A stretch of DNA of 64,000 nt from positions 558,001 to 622,000 of the forward strand of contig NZ_JAMFMA010000003.1 of the NCBI RefSeq assembly GCF_023502425.1, in the 5' to 3' direction. Below, in pieces: positions 1 through 8,735 of the stretch. A program made the translations under genes and the position numbers. How positions within the stretch are numbered: the first letter of the stretch is position 1; each line of letters starts with the position of its first letter. The notes beneath the pieces were generated by a model that was given only the letters and a program-made list of their open reading frames with translations, did not search any database and was not told where the DNA came from. This DNA comes from Flagellimonas spongiicola (lineage in GTDB: Bacteria > Bacteroidota > Bacteroidia > Flavobacteriales > Flavobacteriaceae).

Positions 1-1
1 G

Positions 2-514
2 GACATTGATGAATTGTATTTGCGCCATGTACTGCATTCCTTGGGGATAGCCAAGATTCAGGAATTCAATGACAATGCCGCAATATTGGATGTCGGTACT
101 GGTGGTGGATTTCCAGGGATTCCTTTGGCAATATTATTTCCTGAAGTTCAATTTACACTAGTTGATGCCATTGGAAAAAAAATAAGAGTGGTCCAAGAGG
201 TGGTAGAAGGACTTCAATTGGAAAATGTGAATGCCTTGCATTCCCGGGTTGAGGATATAGATGGGCAATATGATTTCATTGTAAGTAGGGCAGTAGCGGC
301 AATGCCGACTTTTGTGCGATGGACCAAAGGAAAAATAAAAAAGGATTCCTCGCATGACCGAAAAAATGGAATACTCTATTTAAAAGGCGGCGATCTTACG
401 GAAGAATTGCAAGGTTACACAAATGTCCAGATTTATGAATTAGCAGCGTATTTCACTGAAAGTTTCTTCGAAACAAAGAAGGTGGTTTACTTACCGCAAA
501 AGTTCAAAGGTTAG
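2..514 (+). CDS. rsmG: 16S rRNA (guanine527-N7)-methyltransferase RsmG, 5' end cut by the window
   Basis: This is the C-terminal part of RsmG (GidB), which methylates N7 of G527 in 16S rRNA using S-adenosylmethionine. The reading frame is open from base 2, so the true start lies left of the window. The visible protein begins DIDELYLRHVLHSLGIAK, the normal RsmG region just before the SAM site. The SAM-binding loop ILDVGTGGGFPGIPLA follows, and the VSRAV motif comes later. The product ends in a basic YLPQKFKG tail. It is convergent with the alpha/beta hydrolase gene across about 300 bp. The family assignment is secure; only the N-terminus is missing. Confidence 0.93.
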   Translation, partial: DIDELYLRHVLHSLGIAKIQEFNDNAAILDVGTGGGFPGIPLAILFPEVQFTLVDAIGKKIRVVQEVVEGLQLENVNALHSRVEDIDGQYDFIVSRAVAAMPTFVRWTKGKIKKDSSHDRKNGILYLKGGDLTEELQGYTNVQIYELAAYFTESFFETKKVVYLPQKFKG

Positions 515-821
515 ATGCTTAATGTATCGTAATACAATAATCTGCATTTTTTAGCATAGGACTTTAGATAACACCAAAATCTATCCCGACGGACCCTTAG
601 TTTCATCAGCAAAATTTGATATTTAATGGGTATTTCCATGTAAACCGAGTTAATATACATCAGTAAATTACAAATAATTTACAATTAATTAACGTTAAAT
701 TTACAAATAAATTGTTCTTGACACCCAATTTGAACTATAGTTGTATCAACTAAACGGTTCAAAATACCAAGCATAATACATGTAAAAATCGTATTGTTTT
801 GAAGGTCTGGGAAGCTCGTTC
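515..821. other. Intergenic region between convergent genes
   Basis: About 300 AT-rich bases lie between the 3' ends of rsmG and the hydrolase gene. I see no credible ORF or RNA gene. The only structure is a two-arm inverted repeat near 729-763, listed separately. Confidence 0.6.
729..763. repeat. Two-arm inverted repeat (hairpin)
   Basis: An outer arm TTTGAAC (729-735) pairs with GTTCAAA (757-763). An inner arm TAGTTG (738-743) pairs with CAACTA (747-752) around a TAT loop. It sits about 60 bp past the hydrolase stop codon on the minus strand. No clear T-run follows in either direction, so it is at best a weak terminator or an RNA-stabilising 3' structure. Confidence 0.45.
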
Positions 822-1799
822 TTAATGGTACACACCAATACTCATCAGCCAAGGCCGAATAAACGTTGTCAAGTCATAACGTTCTCCAGTTTTGGTATTT
901 AGAAAATTATGGTCACCATGAGGTAGGATTTGAATTGTGTGGTTCGGATTATTGAAGTTTTCCAATGCCTGTATGGATGCATTTACGGGTATCACGGGAT
1001 CATTTGTTCCGAAAAACCATAAGGTCTTAACTTTCTGATCTTCGAGTATTTTCCTAGGGTCAAATCCTGTGAAACCATCAAAATCCTTAAGTTTTTGGTC
1101 TGCTTCTGAAATTGGAATTCCATCAGTTACCCCATCACCAGTTAAATTGCTGAAATAAGCCTCTTCTCCAGCGGAAATGGAAACGCCTTCACCAATGATC
1201 ATAAAATCAACTTGATTGGATTTATGCGTAGCTAACGGCATGATCCAACCAGCTTGACTTCCGCCAATCAACCCGACTTTTGAATCAACTAATTCTGGTT
1301 GTCGTTTCAGCCAATCGATAGCAGCAACTAGGTCGTCTGCCAATAGGTTGAACCAATCAGTGCTTCTTGATACACTGAAATACTCATAGGTGCCTTGTGA
1401 TTTTCCAACACCTCTTTTATCATATGCCAAAACCGAAAACCCCAAATCTGACGCCATTTTGGTGTAAAAGAAAACATCTTCGTGTGTTGATGGTGCAGAA
1501 CCATGAACAATTACAACTGCACCTTTAATGGCTTCGGTTGCATATGGAGTGTAGTAAACACCATTTAATACAATGTCATCATTTTTAAATTGTACTTCCG
1601 ACTTATGGTAACCTTTAATTTTACTATCACTGATCGGAATCAAAGTCATTTGACAGGTGGGGCAAGTGCCAGGTGCATCATATAGGGTATGATGGCAATT
1701 GAACCCACACGGTGGACATCTATATTGGTTTGTCTGGCCCTGACAAGATTGATAGAAAACGAAGGCTGCAAATAGAATGATGGTGAGCCTTAATTTCAT
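822..1799 (-). CDS. Secreted alpha/beta hydrolase with N-terminal heavy-metal-binding domain
   Basis: This 325-residue protein joins two domains. A signal peptide ending near Cys19 (YQSC, a weak lipobox) leads into a small cysteine-rich domain with Cys28, 31, 35, 46 and 49. That pattern (CPPC...C...CPTCQM) is typical of the heavy-metal-binding domain usually attached to copper efflux proteins. The rest is an alpha/beta hydrolase: oxyanion region VIVHGSA (about 96-102), nucleophile elbow GGSQAG with Ser181, acid Asp267 in TNDPVIP, and His297 in GDHNF. It is probably a periplasmic or outer-membrane-facing esterase or peptidase of unknown substrate. Its ATG overlaps the stop codon of the upstream DJ-1-like gene by one base (TAATG), so the two are translationally coupled. 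Confidence 0.82.
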   Translation of the reverse strand: MKLRLTIILFAAFVFYQSCQGQTNQYRCPPCGFNCHHTLYDAPGTCPTCQMTLIPISDSKIKGYHKSEVQFKNDDIVLNGVYYTPYATEAIKGAVVIVHGSAPSTHEDVFFYTKMASDLGFSVLAYDKRGVGKSQGTYEYFSVSRSTDWFNLLADDLVAAIDWLKRQPELVDSKVGLIGGSQAGWIMPLATHKSNQVDFMIIGEGVSISAGEEAYFSNLTGDGVTDGIPISEADQKLKDFDGFTGFDPRKILEDQKVKTLWFFGTNDPVIPVNASIQALENFNNPNHTIQILPHGDHNFLNTKTGERYDLTTFIRPWLMSIGVYH

Positions 1800-2836
1800 T
1801 ATAATTTTAAATATTTGGTTTTGTTGTCGGCCAAATAATACCCCGTTACTTTCCCGTTTGAATTTCTTTCAAACTGAATGGCATCATTCCCCACATCTGA
1901 GAATAAATCTCCTGATTCATGATATACGGGATAGGCAATCTCGTTGATCACGGCTTCCAGATAACCCCTGTTCTTGTTTAATCGAATAGCCAGTTGGGTA
2001 TTGTTTTCATATTCATATTGACCTTCAAACTCTTCTAAAAAGTTGTTTGCAGTTTGCGCTAGGTATGGATTGTCGTCTGAAAGAATAAGACCGTTACCAA
2101 TTTGCCAATTATCATATTCCATGTAATATGCTGTTCTTTTAGCAGCGTTCAAACCTTGCAATTTAGCAACCAAGTGCAATGCGCCATCAATTCCCGCAGA
2201 AATACCAGCAGTGGTGATTACTTCGCCATTGTCCACGTATCGGACATCTTTTCTAACATCAATTTTAGGGTAATTCTTTTCAAAATTGTTTAGGGCACTA
2301 TGGAATGTTGTTGCGGTTTTTCCGTCTAATATCCCAGCTTCTGCCAAAACAAATGCGCCTGTGCATACTGAGAAATGGTATTCAATATCTTCTTGCGCTT
2401 TTATCCAATCTATGACTTTTTTGTTTTGGGCTGGTGCGTTTGCATTTCCTCCAAAAAAGGCGAGGATATCTGCTTCAGGGGCATTGTCAATGCTATAATC
2501 AGGAACTACGTCCAAAACGCCTTGGGATACAATAGGCTCTTGTTTTTCCGAAACGGTAAACACACGATATCCGGAATAAACGAAAACTTCCAGCGGTCCG
2601 GCAAAATCAAGGACCTCCACTCCGTCTTGAAGGTAAAAGGCAATGGTTTTGGTCATGTCTTGTTCTACCAATGCCATGTTGCAATGCTCGCAGACTCCCG
2701 GGGAATCATGAACAATTTCGTCACAATCACTATTGCAAGGTGGGCATACGTATTTTGAGCCTGGAACTTGTGCTGTTTGCGCCATAGTGCTTGAGATCAT
2801 AAGGGAAAGGATAAGTGTTAGAATTGACTGTCTCAT
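1799..2836 (-). CDS. Secreted DJ-1/PfpI-family protein with N-terminal heavy-metal-binding domain
   Basis: This 345-residue protein has a signal peptide (cleavage expected after TMAQ, about residue 20). A cysteine-rich metal-binding domain follows (Cys31, 34, 38, 49, 52), closely resembling that of the next gene. The DJ-1/PfpI domain spans about 63-250, with nucleophile-elbow Cys158 in SVCTGAF and the TTAGISAGID motif near 208-217. A C-terminal beta-rich segment (about 265-345, starting EFEGQYEYENN) resembles the DUF3471-type domain found behind many serine hydrolases. The family includes amidases, glyoxalases and chaperones; no substrate can be read from the sequence. It lies 87 bp downstream of the GlxA-like regulator and is coupled to the hydrolase gene. 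Confidence 0.8.
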   Translation of the reverse strand: MRQSILTLILSLMISSTMAQTAQVPGSKYVCPPCNSDCDEIVHDSPGVCEHCNMALVEQDMTKTIAFYLQDGVEVLDFAGPLEVFVYSGYRVFTVSEKQEPIVSQGVLDVVPDYSIDNAPEADILAFFGGNANAPAQNKKVIDWIKAQEDIEYHFSVCTGAFVLAEAGILDGKTATTFHSALNNFEKNYPKIDVRKDVRYVDNGEVITTAGISAGIDGALHLVAKLQGLNAAKRTAYYMEYDNWQIGNGLILSDDNPYLAQTANNFLEEFEGQYEYENNTQLAIRLNKNRGYLEAVINEIAYPVYHESGDLFSDVGNDAIQFERNSNGKVTGYYLADNKTKYLKL

Positions 2837-2923
2837 GTTTTTCTGATTGAAATTGAAGACAAACTTATCACTTTAACTAAGTGGGTTAAAGGACAATGCT
2901 ACGCAGTATTAGGACATCTTTAA

Positions 2924-3889
2924 TTATAGCTCCGAAGGAAGCGTGTCTGTATGTTTTCTTAGTAAATACCTAAGTTGATTGCTGCTTTTTAACCCGCATG
3001 CATTAGCAGCTGCGCTCACTTTTGAGCCATCTGAAAGAAGTTGTAATGCACGCTCAACCCGTAGCTTTTCAAGGTAAGCGCCTACCGTGAGTCCTGTAAC
3101 TTTTTTAAACAGTCTTGTAAGATTCCTGGGACTCATGTGAACCAAATCTGCCAAAGTTTCCATTTTAACTTTTTTGGCCAAATGATGTGCCAGATAGTCT
3201 TGAACTTGATGGATTCGGTTATCCAAATGGTTCCGATATTGCAGAAAAACACTCAGCTGAGGATCACTCTCCGTTCTGCGAAAGTAGATTACTACTGCTT
3301 TGGCAATCTTTGTAGCAAACACGGGTCCGTATAATTCTTCCAAAACAAACAAGGCCAGGTCAATACCTGAAGAAACTCCAGCGCTTGAATAAATAGTACC
3401 GTCTTTTACGATCAATCGGTCAGTTAACAGTTTTGATTTTGGAAATCTATTTTGGAAATCGTCCATGTATTTCCAATGCGTTGTACACTTTTTATCGTCA
3501 AACAAACCTGCAAAACCTAAAATATATGCTCCGGTGCAAACCGCACAAATACGTGCTCCATTTTCTTTTTGATTTTTCAACCAGTTGAGGAAATCTTGGT
3601 TTTTGGCCGCATATCCTACTTCTGCAAATAGATGTCCTTCTAAACCTGGGATAAAGAGCAGGTCGTTGGCGTTTAATTGAAAGGAATTGTAGGGACTTAA
3701 ATTCCCTAAAGAAAGGCCTGTGCAGGACACTTCAGCATTGGAAGTGTTCATACTTAGGTAGTGGGCTTCAATGTTGGCGCCGTACAGATTGGCCTCGTAT
3801 AATAAATGAGCTGGACCAGCCAAGTCGAGAAGTTGGACTTCTGGCGGAACCACAAAAAATGCTCTGTATGCTATGGCGTTGGATTGCAT
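2924..3889 (-). CDS. GlxA-family transcriptional regulator (DJ-1/PfpI domain plus AraC HTH)
   Basis: This 321-residue cytoplasmic regulator has an N-terminal DJ-1/PfpI-like sensor domain (about 8-190, with the elbow AVCTGAY) and a C-terminal AraC-type double helix-turn-helix (about 225-321, with LADLVHMSPRNLTRLFKK). This architecture is the GlxA family. No signal peptide is present, consistent with DNA binding. It is followed 87 bp later by the secreted DJ-1-like protein and then the hydrolase, all on one strand. The three may form a unit in which the regulator controls the two secreted enzymes; that is inference. The inducer is unknown. Confidence 0.85.
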   Translation of the reverse strand: MQSNAIAYRAFFVVPPEVQLLDLAGPAHLLYEANLYGANIEAHYLSMNTSNAEVSCTGLSLGNLSPYNSFQLNANDLLFIPGLEGHLFAEVGYAAKNQDFLNWLKNQKENGARICAVCTGAYILGFAGLFDDKKCTTHWKYMDDFQNRFPKSKLLTDRLIVKDGTIYSSAGVSSGIDLALFVLEELYGPVFATKIAKAVVIYFRRTESDPQLSVFLQYRNHLDNRIHQVQDYLAHHLAKKVKMETLADLVHMSPRNLTRLFKKVTGLTVGAYLEKLRVERALQLLSDGSKVSAAANACGLKSSNQLRYLLRKHTDTLPSEL

Positions 3890-3901
3890 TGTGAGGTATA
3901 A

Positions 3902-3941
3902 AAATAGCCGTTATTCCAATACAAAGGAATAACGGCTATTT
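3902..3941 (-). terminator. Rho-independent terminator of pruA
   Basis: A perfect 16-bp inverted repeat (3902-3917 with 3926-3941) surrounds an 8-base loop. On the minus strand it is followed by TTTTTATA. It lies 19 bases past the pruA stop and 12 bases before the regulator's start codon, so it separates the two transcription units. Because it sits in the regulator's leader, the regulator must have its promoter within or downstream of the hairpin, or depend on read-through. Confidence 0.8.
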
Positions 3942-3960
3942 GAGAATTTGTTTTGGACTG

Positions 3961-5589
3961 TTATCCTAAGAAAGGGTAACGGTAATCTTCTGGGGTTACA
4001 AAAGTCTCTTTGATTAAACGCGGAGAAACCCAGCGAAGTAAATTCTGTGCAGAACCAGCCTTATCATTTGTACCGGAAGCTCTTGCTCCGCCAAATGGCT
4101 GTTGACCTACTACGGCCCCAGTTGGTTTGTCATTGATATAGAAGTTACCTGCGCAATTTTGAAGTGCTTTGGTAGCCTCGTCTATTGCGTACCTATCTGT
4201 AGAAATAACTGCTCCTGTTAGCGCATATTCGGAGGTGCTGTCTACAAGCTCCAATGTTTTGCCCCAATCTGCATCTTCATAGATATAAACGGTAACAACA
4301 GGGCCAAATAGCTCGGTACACATCGTAGTATATTTTGGATCTTTGGTTAAAATAACCGTTGGTTCCACAAAATAGCCCACGGATTTGTCATACCCGCCTC
4401 CTGCTATGATTTCAGCATCTTTGTCCGCTTTGGCCTGATCAATGAACTTGGCCAATTTATCAAAGGACCCTTCATGGATCACAGCAGTGATGAAATTGCT
4501 CATGTCTGCAGGAGAACCTGGCTTATTGAATGAAGCAATGTCCGCTTTTACCAAATCCAATACCTCATCCGCAATGGATTTTGGTAGATAGACTCTTGAG
4601 GCGGCACTACATTTTTGTCCTTGGAATTCGAATGCACCTCTTGTAATAGCGGTAGCAACCTGTGCTGGCTTTGCTGAAGGATGGGCAAGAATAAAGTCTT
4701 TTCCACCAGTTTCACCAACTATTCTTGGGTAAGTTTTATAGGTGTGGATATTGTTTCCGATTTGTTTCCATAATTCTTTGAAAACAAAGGTGGAACCAGT
4801 AAAGTGCAAGCCAGAAAAATCAGGATGGGAAAGTACAGTTTCCGTAACCATAATTGGGTCACCCATAACCATGTTGATGACACCATCAGGAAGACCGGCT
4901 TCTTTAAATACATCCATGACAACTTTTGCTGAAAAAACTTGACTGTCACTTGGTTTCCATAAAACAACATTACCCATCATAGCAGCACTGGCGGGAAGGT
5001 TTCCTGCAATGGCTGTAAAGTTGAATGGGGTAATGGCATAAACAAAACCTTCCAATGGCCTATACTCAACTCTGTTCCAAATACCGTCTGCAGATTCTGG
5101 TTGTTCTGCATATATCTGGGACATGTACTCCACATTGAAACGTAAAAAATCAATGTATTCACAGGCGGCATCTATCTCTGCTTGGTGTATGGTTTTTGAC
5201 TGGGCCATCATCGTTGCGGCATTGATTTTTGCGCGATATGGACCTGCAACCAATTCCGCTGCTTTCAAGAAGATTGCAGCACGTTGCTCCCAAGTAAGAT
5301 TTGCCCATTTTTCACGAGCTTCAAGTCCTGCGGCAATGGCTTTTTCCACATGCTTTTTTTCAGCCACATGGTAGGTGCCCACAACATGTGCGTGCTCGTG
5401 TGGAGGCGACATGGTCTGTGTGTTTCCAGTTCTGATTTCTTCAGAACCAATGTACAAAGGGACGTCTACATTTCCGTTGTAGTAGGCATCATACTGTTGA
5501 AGCACTTCTTCTCTCTCCGGAGTGCCAGGAGCATAACTTTTTATAGGTTCGTTGTAAGCGGTTGGAACCTGAAAAAAACCTTTTCCCAT
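3961..5589 (-). CDS. pruA: L-glutamate gamma-semialdehyde dehydrogenase (1-pyrroline-5-carboxylate dehydrogenase)
   Basis: This 542-residue NAD-dependent aldehyde dehydrogenase oxidises glutamate semialdehyde to glutamate, the second step of proline degradation. The N-terminus (MGKGFFQVPTAYNEPIKSYA) is typical of the monofunctional, RocA/ALDH4-like group. Catalytic residues are visible: Glu293 in VGETGGKDF and nucleophile Cys327 in GQKCSAASR. The substrate loop and dimerisation tail are complete (QNLLRWVSPRLIKETF). No proline dehydrogenase gene is next to it, so that enzyme must be encoded elsewhere. A TACCTTTG box lies upstream and a strong hairpin follows, so it is probably transcribed alone. 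Confidence 0.95.
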   Translation of the reverse strand: MGKGFFQVPTAYNEPIKSYAPGTPEREEVLQQYDAYYNGNVDVPLYIGSEEIRTGNTQTMSPPHEHAHVVGTYHVAEKKHVEKAIAAGLEAREKWANLTWEQRAAIFLKAAELVAGPYRAKINAATMMAQSKTIHQAEIDAACEYIDFLRFNVEYMSQIYAEQPESADGIWNRVEYRPLEGFVYAITPFNFTAIAGNLPASAAMMGNVVLWKPSDSQVFSAKVVMDVFKEAGLPDGVINMVMGDPIMVTETVLSHPDFSGLHFTGSTFVFKELWKQIGNNIHTYKTYPRIVGETGGKDFILAHPSAKPAQVATAITRGAFEFQGQKCSAASRVYLPKSIADEVLDLVKADIASFNKPGSPADMSNFITAVIHEGSFDKLAKFIDQAKADKDAEIIAGGGYDKSVGYFVEPTVILTKDPKYTTMCTELFGPVVTVYIYEDADWGKTLELVDSTSEYALTGAVISTDRYAIDEATKALQNCAGNFYINDKPTGAVVGQQPFGGARASGTNDKAGSAQNLLRWVSPRLIKETFVTPEDYRYPFLG

Positions 5590-5619
5590 AGTGGTGATTT
5601 TATGTTTTTAAAATTCCAC

Positions 5620-5627
5620 CAAAGGTA
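5620..5627 (-). promoter_or_regulatory. Candidate -7 box for pruA
   Basis: Read on the minus strand, TACCTTTG matches the Bacteroidota -7 consensus TAnnTTTG, 30 bases upstream of the pruA ATG. I find no clear TTTG/TTG -33 element at the usual distance, so confidence is moderate. Confidence 0.45.
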
Positions 5628-5684
5628 GTAAAGAAAAAAGGATTTAAATGCGAATAATTTGAAGCCTAGGAATAAATTATGGCA

Positions 5685-6071
5685 TCAGTTGATGGCAAAA
5701 GGAGCCGAGAATTTAAAGGTTGGAATATCCACTTCAAATTCTTCGGTATTTGAGAAGTTCACCATATGGTAATAGCCCCTCATGGCGCCAATTGGAGAAG
5801 CTAAAAGGCATCCGGAACTGTAGGTATGTGACTTACCTGGTTTTAGTACTGGCTTCTTGCCAACTACGCCTTCACCGTCTACGGTTTCCATTTCTTTTAG
5901 CGCATCAAAAATATCCCAGTGTCTTGCCACTAATTGTACGGCATCTCTGCTTTGGTTCTCAATGGTGATGGTATACCCAAATGCATAATGCATCTTGTAG
6001 TTTTTGAAAAATGTACCTTCAAAAGTGGTTTTAACGGATACTTTTATTCCTTTGGTGATTTGTGTAAACAT
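5685..6071 (-). CDS. apaG: ApaG-family protein
   Basis: This 128-residue protein is a single ApaG (DUF525) fibronectin-III-like domain. The signature block GVVGKKPVLKPGKSHTYSS, the loop GCLLASPIGAMRGYYHM and the ending TFKFSAPFAIN are all present, and the length is that of the family. ApaG is associated with cobalt/magnesium tolerance in Enterobacteria; the biochemical role is not settled. It starts 3 bases after the stop codon of the DUF3667 gene, so the two are probably co-transcribed and lead toward pruA. Confidence 0.92.
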   Translation of the reverse strand: MFTQITKGIKVSVKTTFEGTFFKNYKMHYAFGYTITIENQSRDAVQLVARHWDIFDALKEMETVDGEGVVGKKPVLKPGKSHTYSSGCLLASPIGAMRGYYHMVNFSNTEEFEVDIPTFKFSAPFAIN

Positions 6072-6074
6072 AGC

Positions 6075-7277
6075 TTAATATGTAAAAACGCTTCCTGTCA
6101 ATAAACCTAATAACACAAAGAATGCCAAAAAGGCAAAAATCGAATTCAGGAAGAAATATTTCAAAATTGTCTTTATCCTTCCCTGACCGTAAAAATTTCG
6201 CATCGATTTGTACAGATATACACTGAAAATCAGCAAAAATATCCACATGGTAGAAGTGCTAAAAAGCAAATCTATTATCAGGCTAAGGATGAGCAAGATA
6301 AATAATAATGACTGGTTGTGGAAACTAAAGATAAGATGATCGGTGTAGGTGTATTTTTTTCTGATGTACACCATCCAAATGAAAACGGTGAACAATGGAA
6401 GGAAGAAGAAAATGACAAATGGCAACTTGGACAAGGTGGCATTTAGAAAAGTACCAGGCTCTTTGATTACACGCAATAAACTACTGGTTGAATTGTAGGC
6501 CATTCTGGTGGAAAGCCCACCTCCGATTTCATATTTTGTCTTTGCTTCTTCAAAACTGGTCAGGGAGTCAAATCGGATCATATTGGAAAAGAACTCCATT
6601 TTTTCGGCATATCCGCCAAACCCACTATTCCCACGAATCCCTTCGTAATATTTTTTGGGATCAGCCAACATAATAGAATCCTTATTGGCTTCATTTTCGA
6701 GGTAGCGACCGGAAAAAACACCTAAAGAGTCCAGATACTGAATTTGTTGTGTGGCAGGAGCATCACTTAACCCCATGGAATCCATTTCTTGGAGGCTTTT
6801 GGTGACTTGTTCTTTTATCAAGGTGCTATCTGCCGTTAATTGACCAGAACTCAAATCAAATGAAACTGGAACTGAACTATTGATATTGCCATTGAGATTC
6901 TCTGCTGCCTTATCCAATTCTGAAAAACTGTTGTTGTAAGCGAAGAGCAGGAAATACAGAAACGCCAAACTCAATAAAAACCGAAAGGGGTTGGTGTATG
7001 TTACACGCTTACCTTGAATGTAATCCTTGGTGATGGAACCAGGCCGCAATAGAAGGGCAGCGAGTGTTTTAAGTAACTTGGAATCGTAGTTGATGAGACT
7101 GGAGAAAAATTCATCCCAAAAATCTTTTAGGACCAATTTTTTGATGCTATTGGCTTGGCCGCAGTTTGGGCAGTACTTATCACTGATGTCCAATATATGG
7201 CCACAATTTAGGCATTCGGTTCCCCTGAATTTCAGTTCGTACCGTCCCTTGGAAACGATGGTTGGTTTATTTCCCAT
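6075..7277 (-). CDS. DUF3667 membrane protein with N-terminal zinc ribbon
   Basis: This 400-residue protein starts with a zinc-ribbon pair, CLNCGH (about 22-27) and CPNCGQ (about 36-41). An amphipathic segment and the YIQGKRVTYTNPFRFLLSLA motif typical of DUF3667 follow, leading into a first transmembrane helix. A long hydrophilic middle region (about 120-280) precedes a C-terminal cluster of about four hydrophobic helices. The ribbon is presumably cytosolic and the protein sits in the inner membrane. The family is common in Bacteroidota and has no established function. It lies between the T9SS plug-like gene and apaG on the same strand. Confidence 0.85.
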   Translation of the reverse strand: MGNKPTIVSKGRYELKFRGTECLNCGHILDISDKYCPNCGQANSIKKLVLKDFWDEFFSSLINYDSKLLKTLAALLLRPGSITKDYIQGKRVTYTNPFRFLLSLAFLYFLLFAYNNSFSELDKAAENLNGNINSSVPVSFDLSSGQLTADSTLIKEQVTKSLQEMDSMGLSDAPATQQIQYLDSLGVFSGRYLENEANKDSIMLADPKKYYEGIRGNSGFGGYAEKMEFFSNMIRFDSLTSFEEAKTKYEIGGGLSTRMAYNSTSSLLRVIKEPGTFLNATLSKLPFVIFFFLPLFTVFIWMVYIRKKYTYTDHLIFSFHNQSLLFILLILSLIIDLLFSTSTMWIFLLIFSVYLYKSMRNFYGQGRIKTILKYFFLNSIFAFLAFFVLLGLLTGSVFTY

Positions 7278-7303
7278 TCCTTAGCTGGTTTAGGCTAAGA
7301 TAA

Positions 7304-8548
7304 TTAATTGCTGATTGTTCTGGAATTTACGCTACCTATTCCTATTATGCTATCGTAGATGTTACCAAAATCCCTGTAGTAGACCAATATGAGGTAATTG
7401 TTTTCGGTGAAGTGATAGTTTCCAGAAACGAAATTGGGCTCAATGGTTCCATCTGCTCTTTCCACCACATATTTGTAATTGTAAAAACCTTGTTTTATGG
7501 GTAATGAAAGCTCCATTTTGGCATTATCAGGGTTAAATTCCATGAGGTTTTCTTCTTCAAGTGCATAGTTGTTGAACTTACCCACGACGTAAACCTTGTC
7601 CAGGCCAATTTCATTGGTATAGGGAAGGCTAAAATGCACCTTGGAATATTCGGCTTCACGAGAGACGTCCTCACCTTGCAAAGTGCGAACCACAAAATCA
7701 CCATTGATATCTGGAAAATAGGTGTAGGGCTGATTGGTTCTGAAATCGTTGGTGAACAGGTAATGATGGTATAAGTCTTTGAATTCAATGTTGGAGATAG
7801 CGAATGTAGGGGAACGAAGATCCTTGGTGTCAAAGTTGAGAAACTCATTTCCCCCATAAAAACTGGTCTCTTGGTCATACTTGTATACGAGTTCTGTGCC
7901 AATAGTGAATTGTGGTTGGATATTGTACAAAGTGGTGGGCCAAAAGTGATTTTGGATTAGGGCCACTTTTACTTCCTTTTTAGGATTTACAACTGGAAAT
8001 CCAGCCGTATTTATTCGGAACTGAACTACTTGTTTTTCATTCAAATAGTTAAAGTCCCTGGAGCGCTTAACGGTGCCTCCAACCCGCACCAAGTCCTTGT
8101 AGACCACAAATCTTCGTGAGAATTGCAACTCACCATACATATTATAAATCTCGATGAGATAGTTGCCACTTACTTTCAGTTTCACATTTTGGTTAGGAAT
8201 GGTCAAGCGATAGTTGGAGTATGGTTGTAAAGTGGTGTAACTGTTTTCGTAATCAATGATGCGTTGGTTGTCTGCTCCAATAAGGTATTGTGATTTCAAT
8301 AATTGGGAAGGTGTCCAATCATAATCACAGTGAATAATTTTGTAATAATAGTCCTGTTCGCTTGCAGTTAGGTCGTCAAATTCCAAGGTCATTGTCTCAC
8401 CAAGCTGAATTACTGGAAATTGATCTTCAGTAGGTCCGCGGAATACAATTGTCTTTATGTTTTCTGGTGGGTTGACTTCTTCCTGCACCTGGGCATGCAC
8501 ACCAGTTATGAAGAGCAAAAGACAGAATTGTTTGATCAATAAGCGCAT
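7304..8548 (-). CDS. Type IX secretion system plug-like protein (DUF5103)
   Basis: The protein starts best at the ATG whose 3' base is 8548 (MRLLIKQFCLLLFITGVHA), which gives a clean signal peptide. An upstream in-frame ATG at 8587 would add 13 residues that spoil it. About 414 residues result. The mature protein has the features of DUF5103, whose domains are named T9SS plug after the protein that closes the SprA translocon. These include an N-terminal beta domain (KTIVFRGPTEDQFPVIQLG), a middle domain (YIQPQFTIG-like region) and a C-terminal early-set-like domain (KVYVVGKFNNYALEEEN). It is probably periplasmic or bound to the outer membrane. It reads away from nqrA. Confidence 0.75.
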   Translation of the reverse strand: MRLLIKQFCLLLFITGVHAQVQEEVNPPENIKTIVFRGPTEDQFPVIQLGETMTLEFDDLTASEQDYYYKIIHCDYDWTPSQLLKSQYLIGADNQRIIDYENSYTTLQPYSNYRLTIPNQNVKLKVSGNYLIEIYNMYGELQFSRRFVVYKDLVRVGGTVKRSRDFNYLNEKQVVQFRINTAGFPVVNPKKEVKVALIQNHFWPTTLYNIQPQFTIGTELVYKYDQETSFYGGNEFLNFDTKDLRSPTFAISNIEFKDLYHHYLFTNDFRTNQPYTYFPDINGDFVVRTLQGEDVSREAEYSKVHFSLPYTNEIGLDKVYVVGKFNNYALEEENLMEFNPDNAKMELSLPIKQGFYNYKYVVERADGTIEPNFVSGNYHFTENNYLILVYYRDFGNIYDSIIGIGSVNSRTISN

Positions 8549-8692
8549 ATTGGGACTTAAATTTGGGTAAAGGTAAACAAAAAGCATTCCGAATTGGAAT
8601 AGTTGGTATTGTTGGGTTTAATCCATTATTTAGAATAATTATAAATAAAAGACAGCCCATGTTTTAACGAGGGTAAATTGCGTGATAAACTT

Positions 8693-8700
8693 TAAATTTG
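8693..8700 (+). promoter_or_regulatory. Candidate -7 box of the nqr operon
   Basis: TAAATTTG fits the Bacteroidota -7 consensus TAnnTTTG and lies 35 bases before the preferred nqrA ATG. It would give a leader of roughly 30 bases. A good -33 element is not obvious. Confidence 0.5.
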
Positions 8701-8735
8701 CAGCGAATTTATTTAACCATAAGGTCTATAATAAT

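Noticed and set aside
718..741. A sigma-70-like promoter (TTGACA ... TATAGT).
   Set aside because: The spacing is only 12 bases, this phylum does not use that consensus, and no gene starts downstream on that strand.
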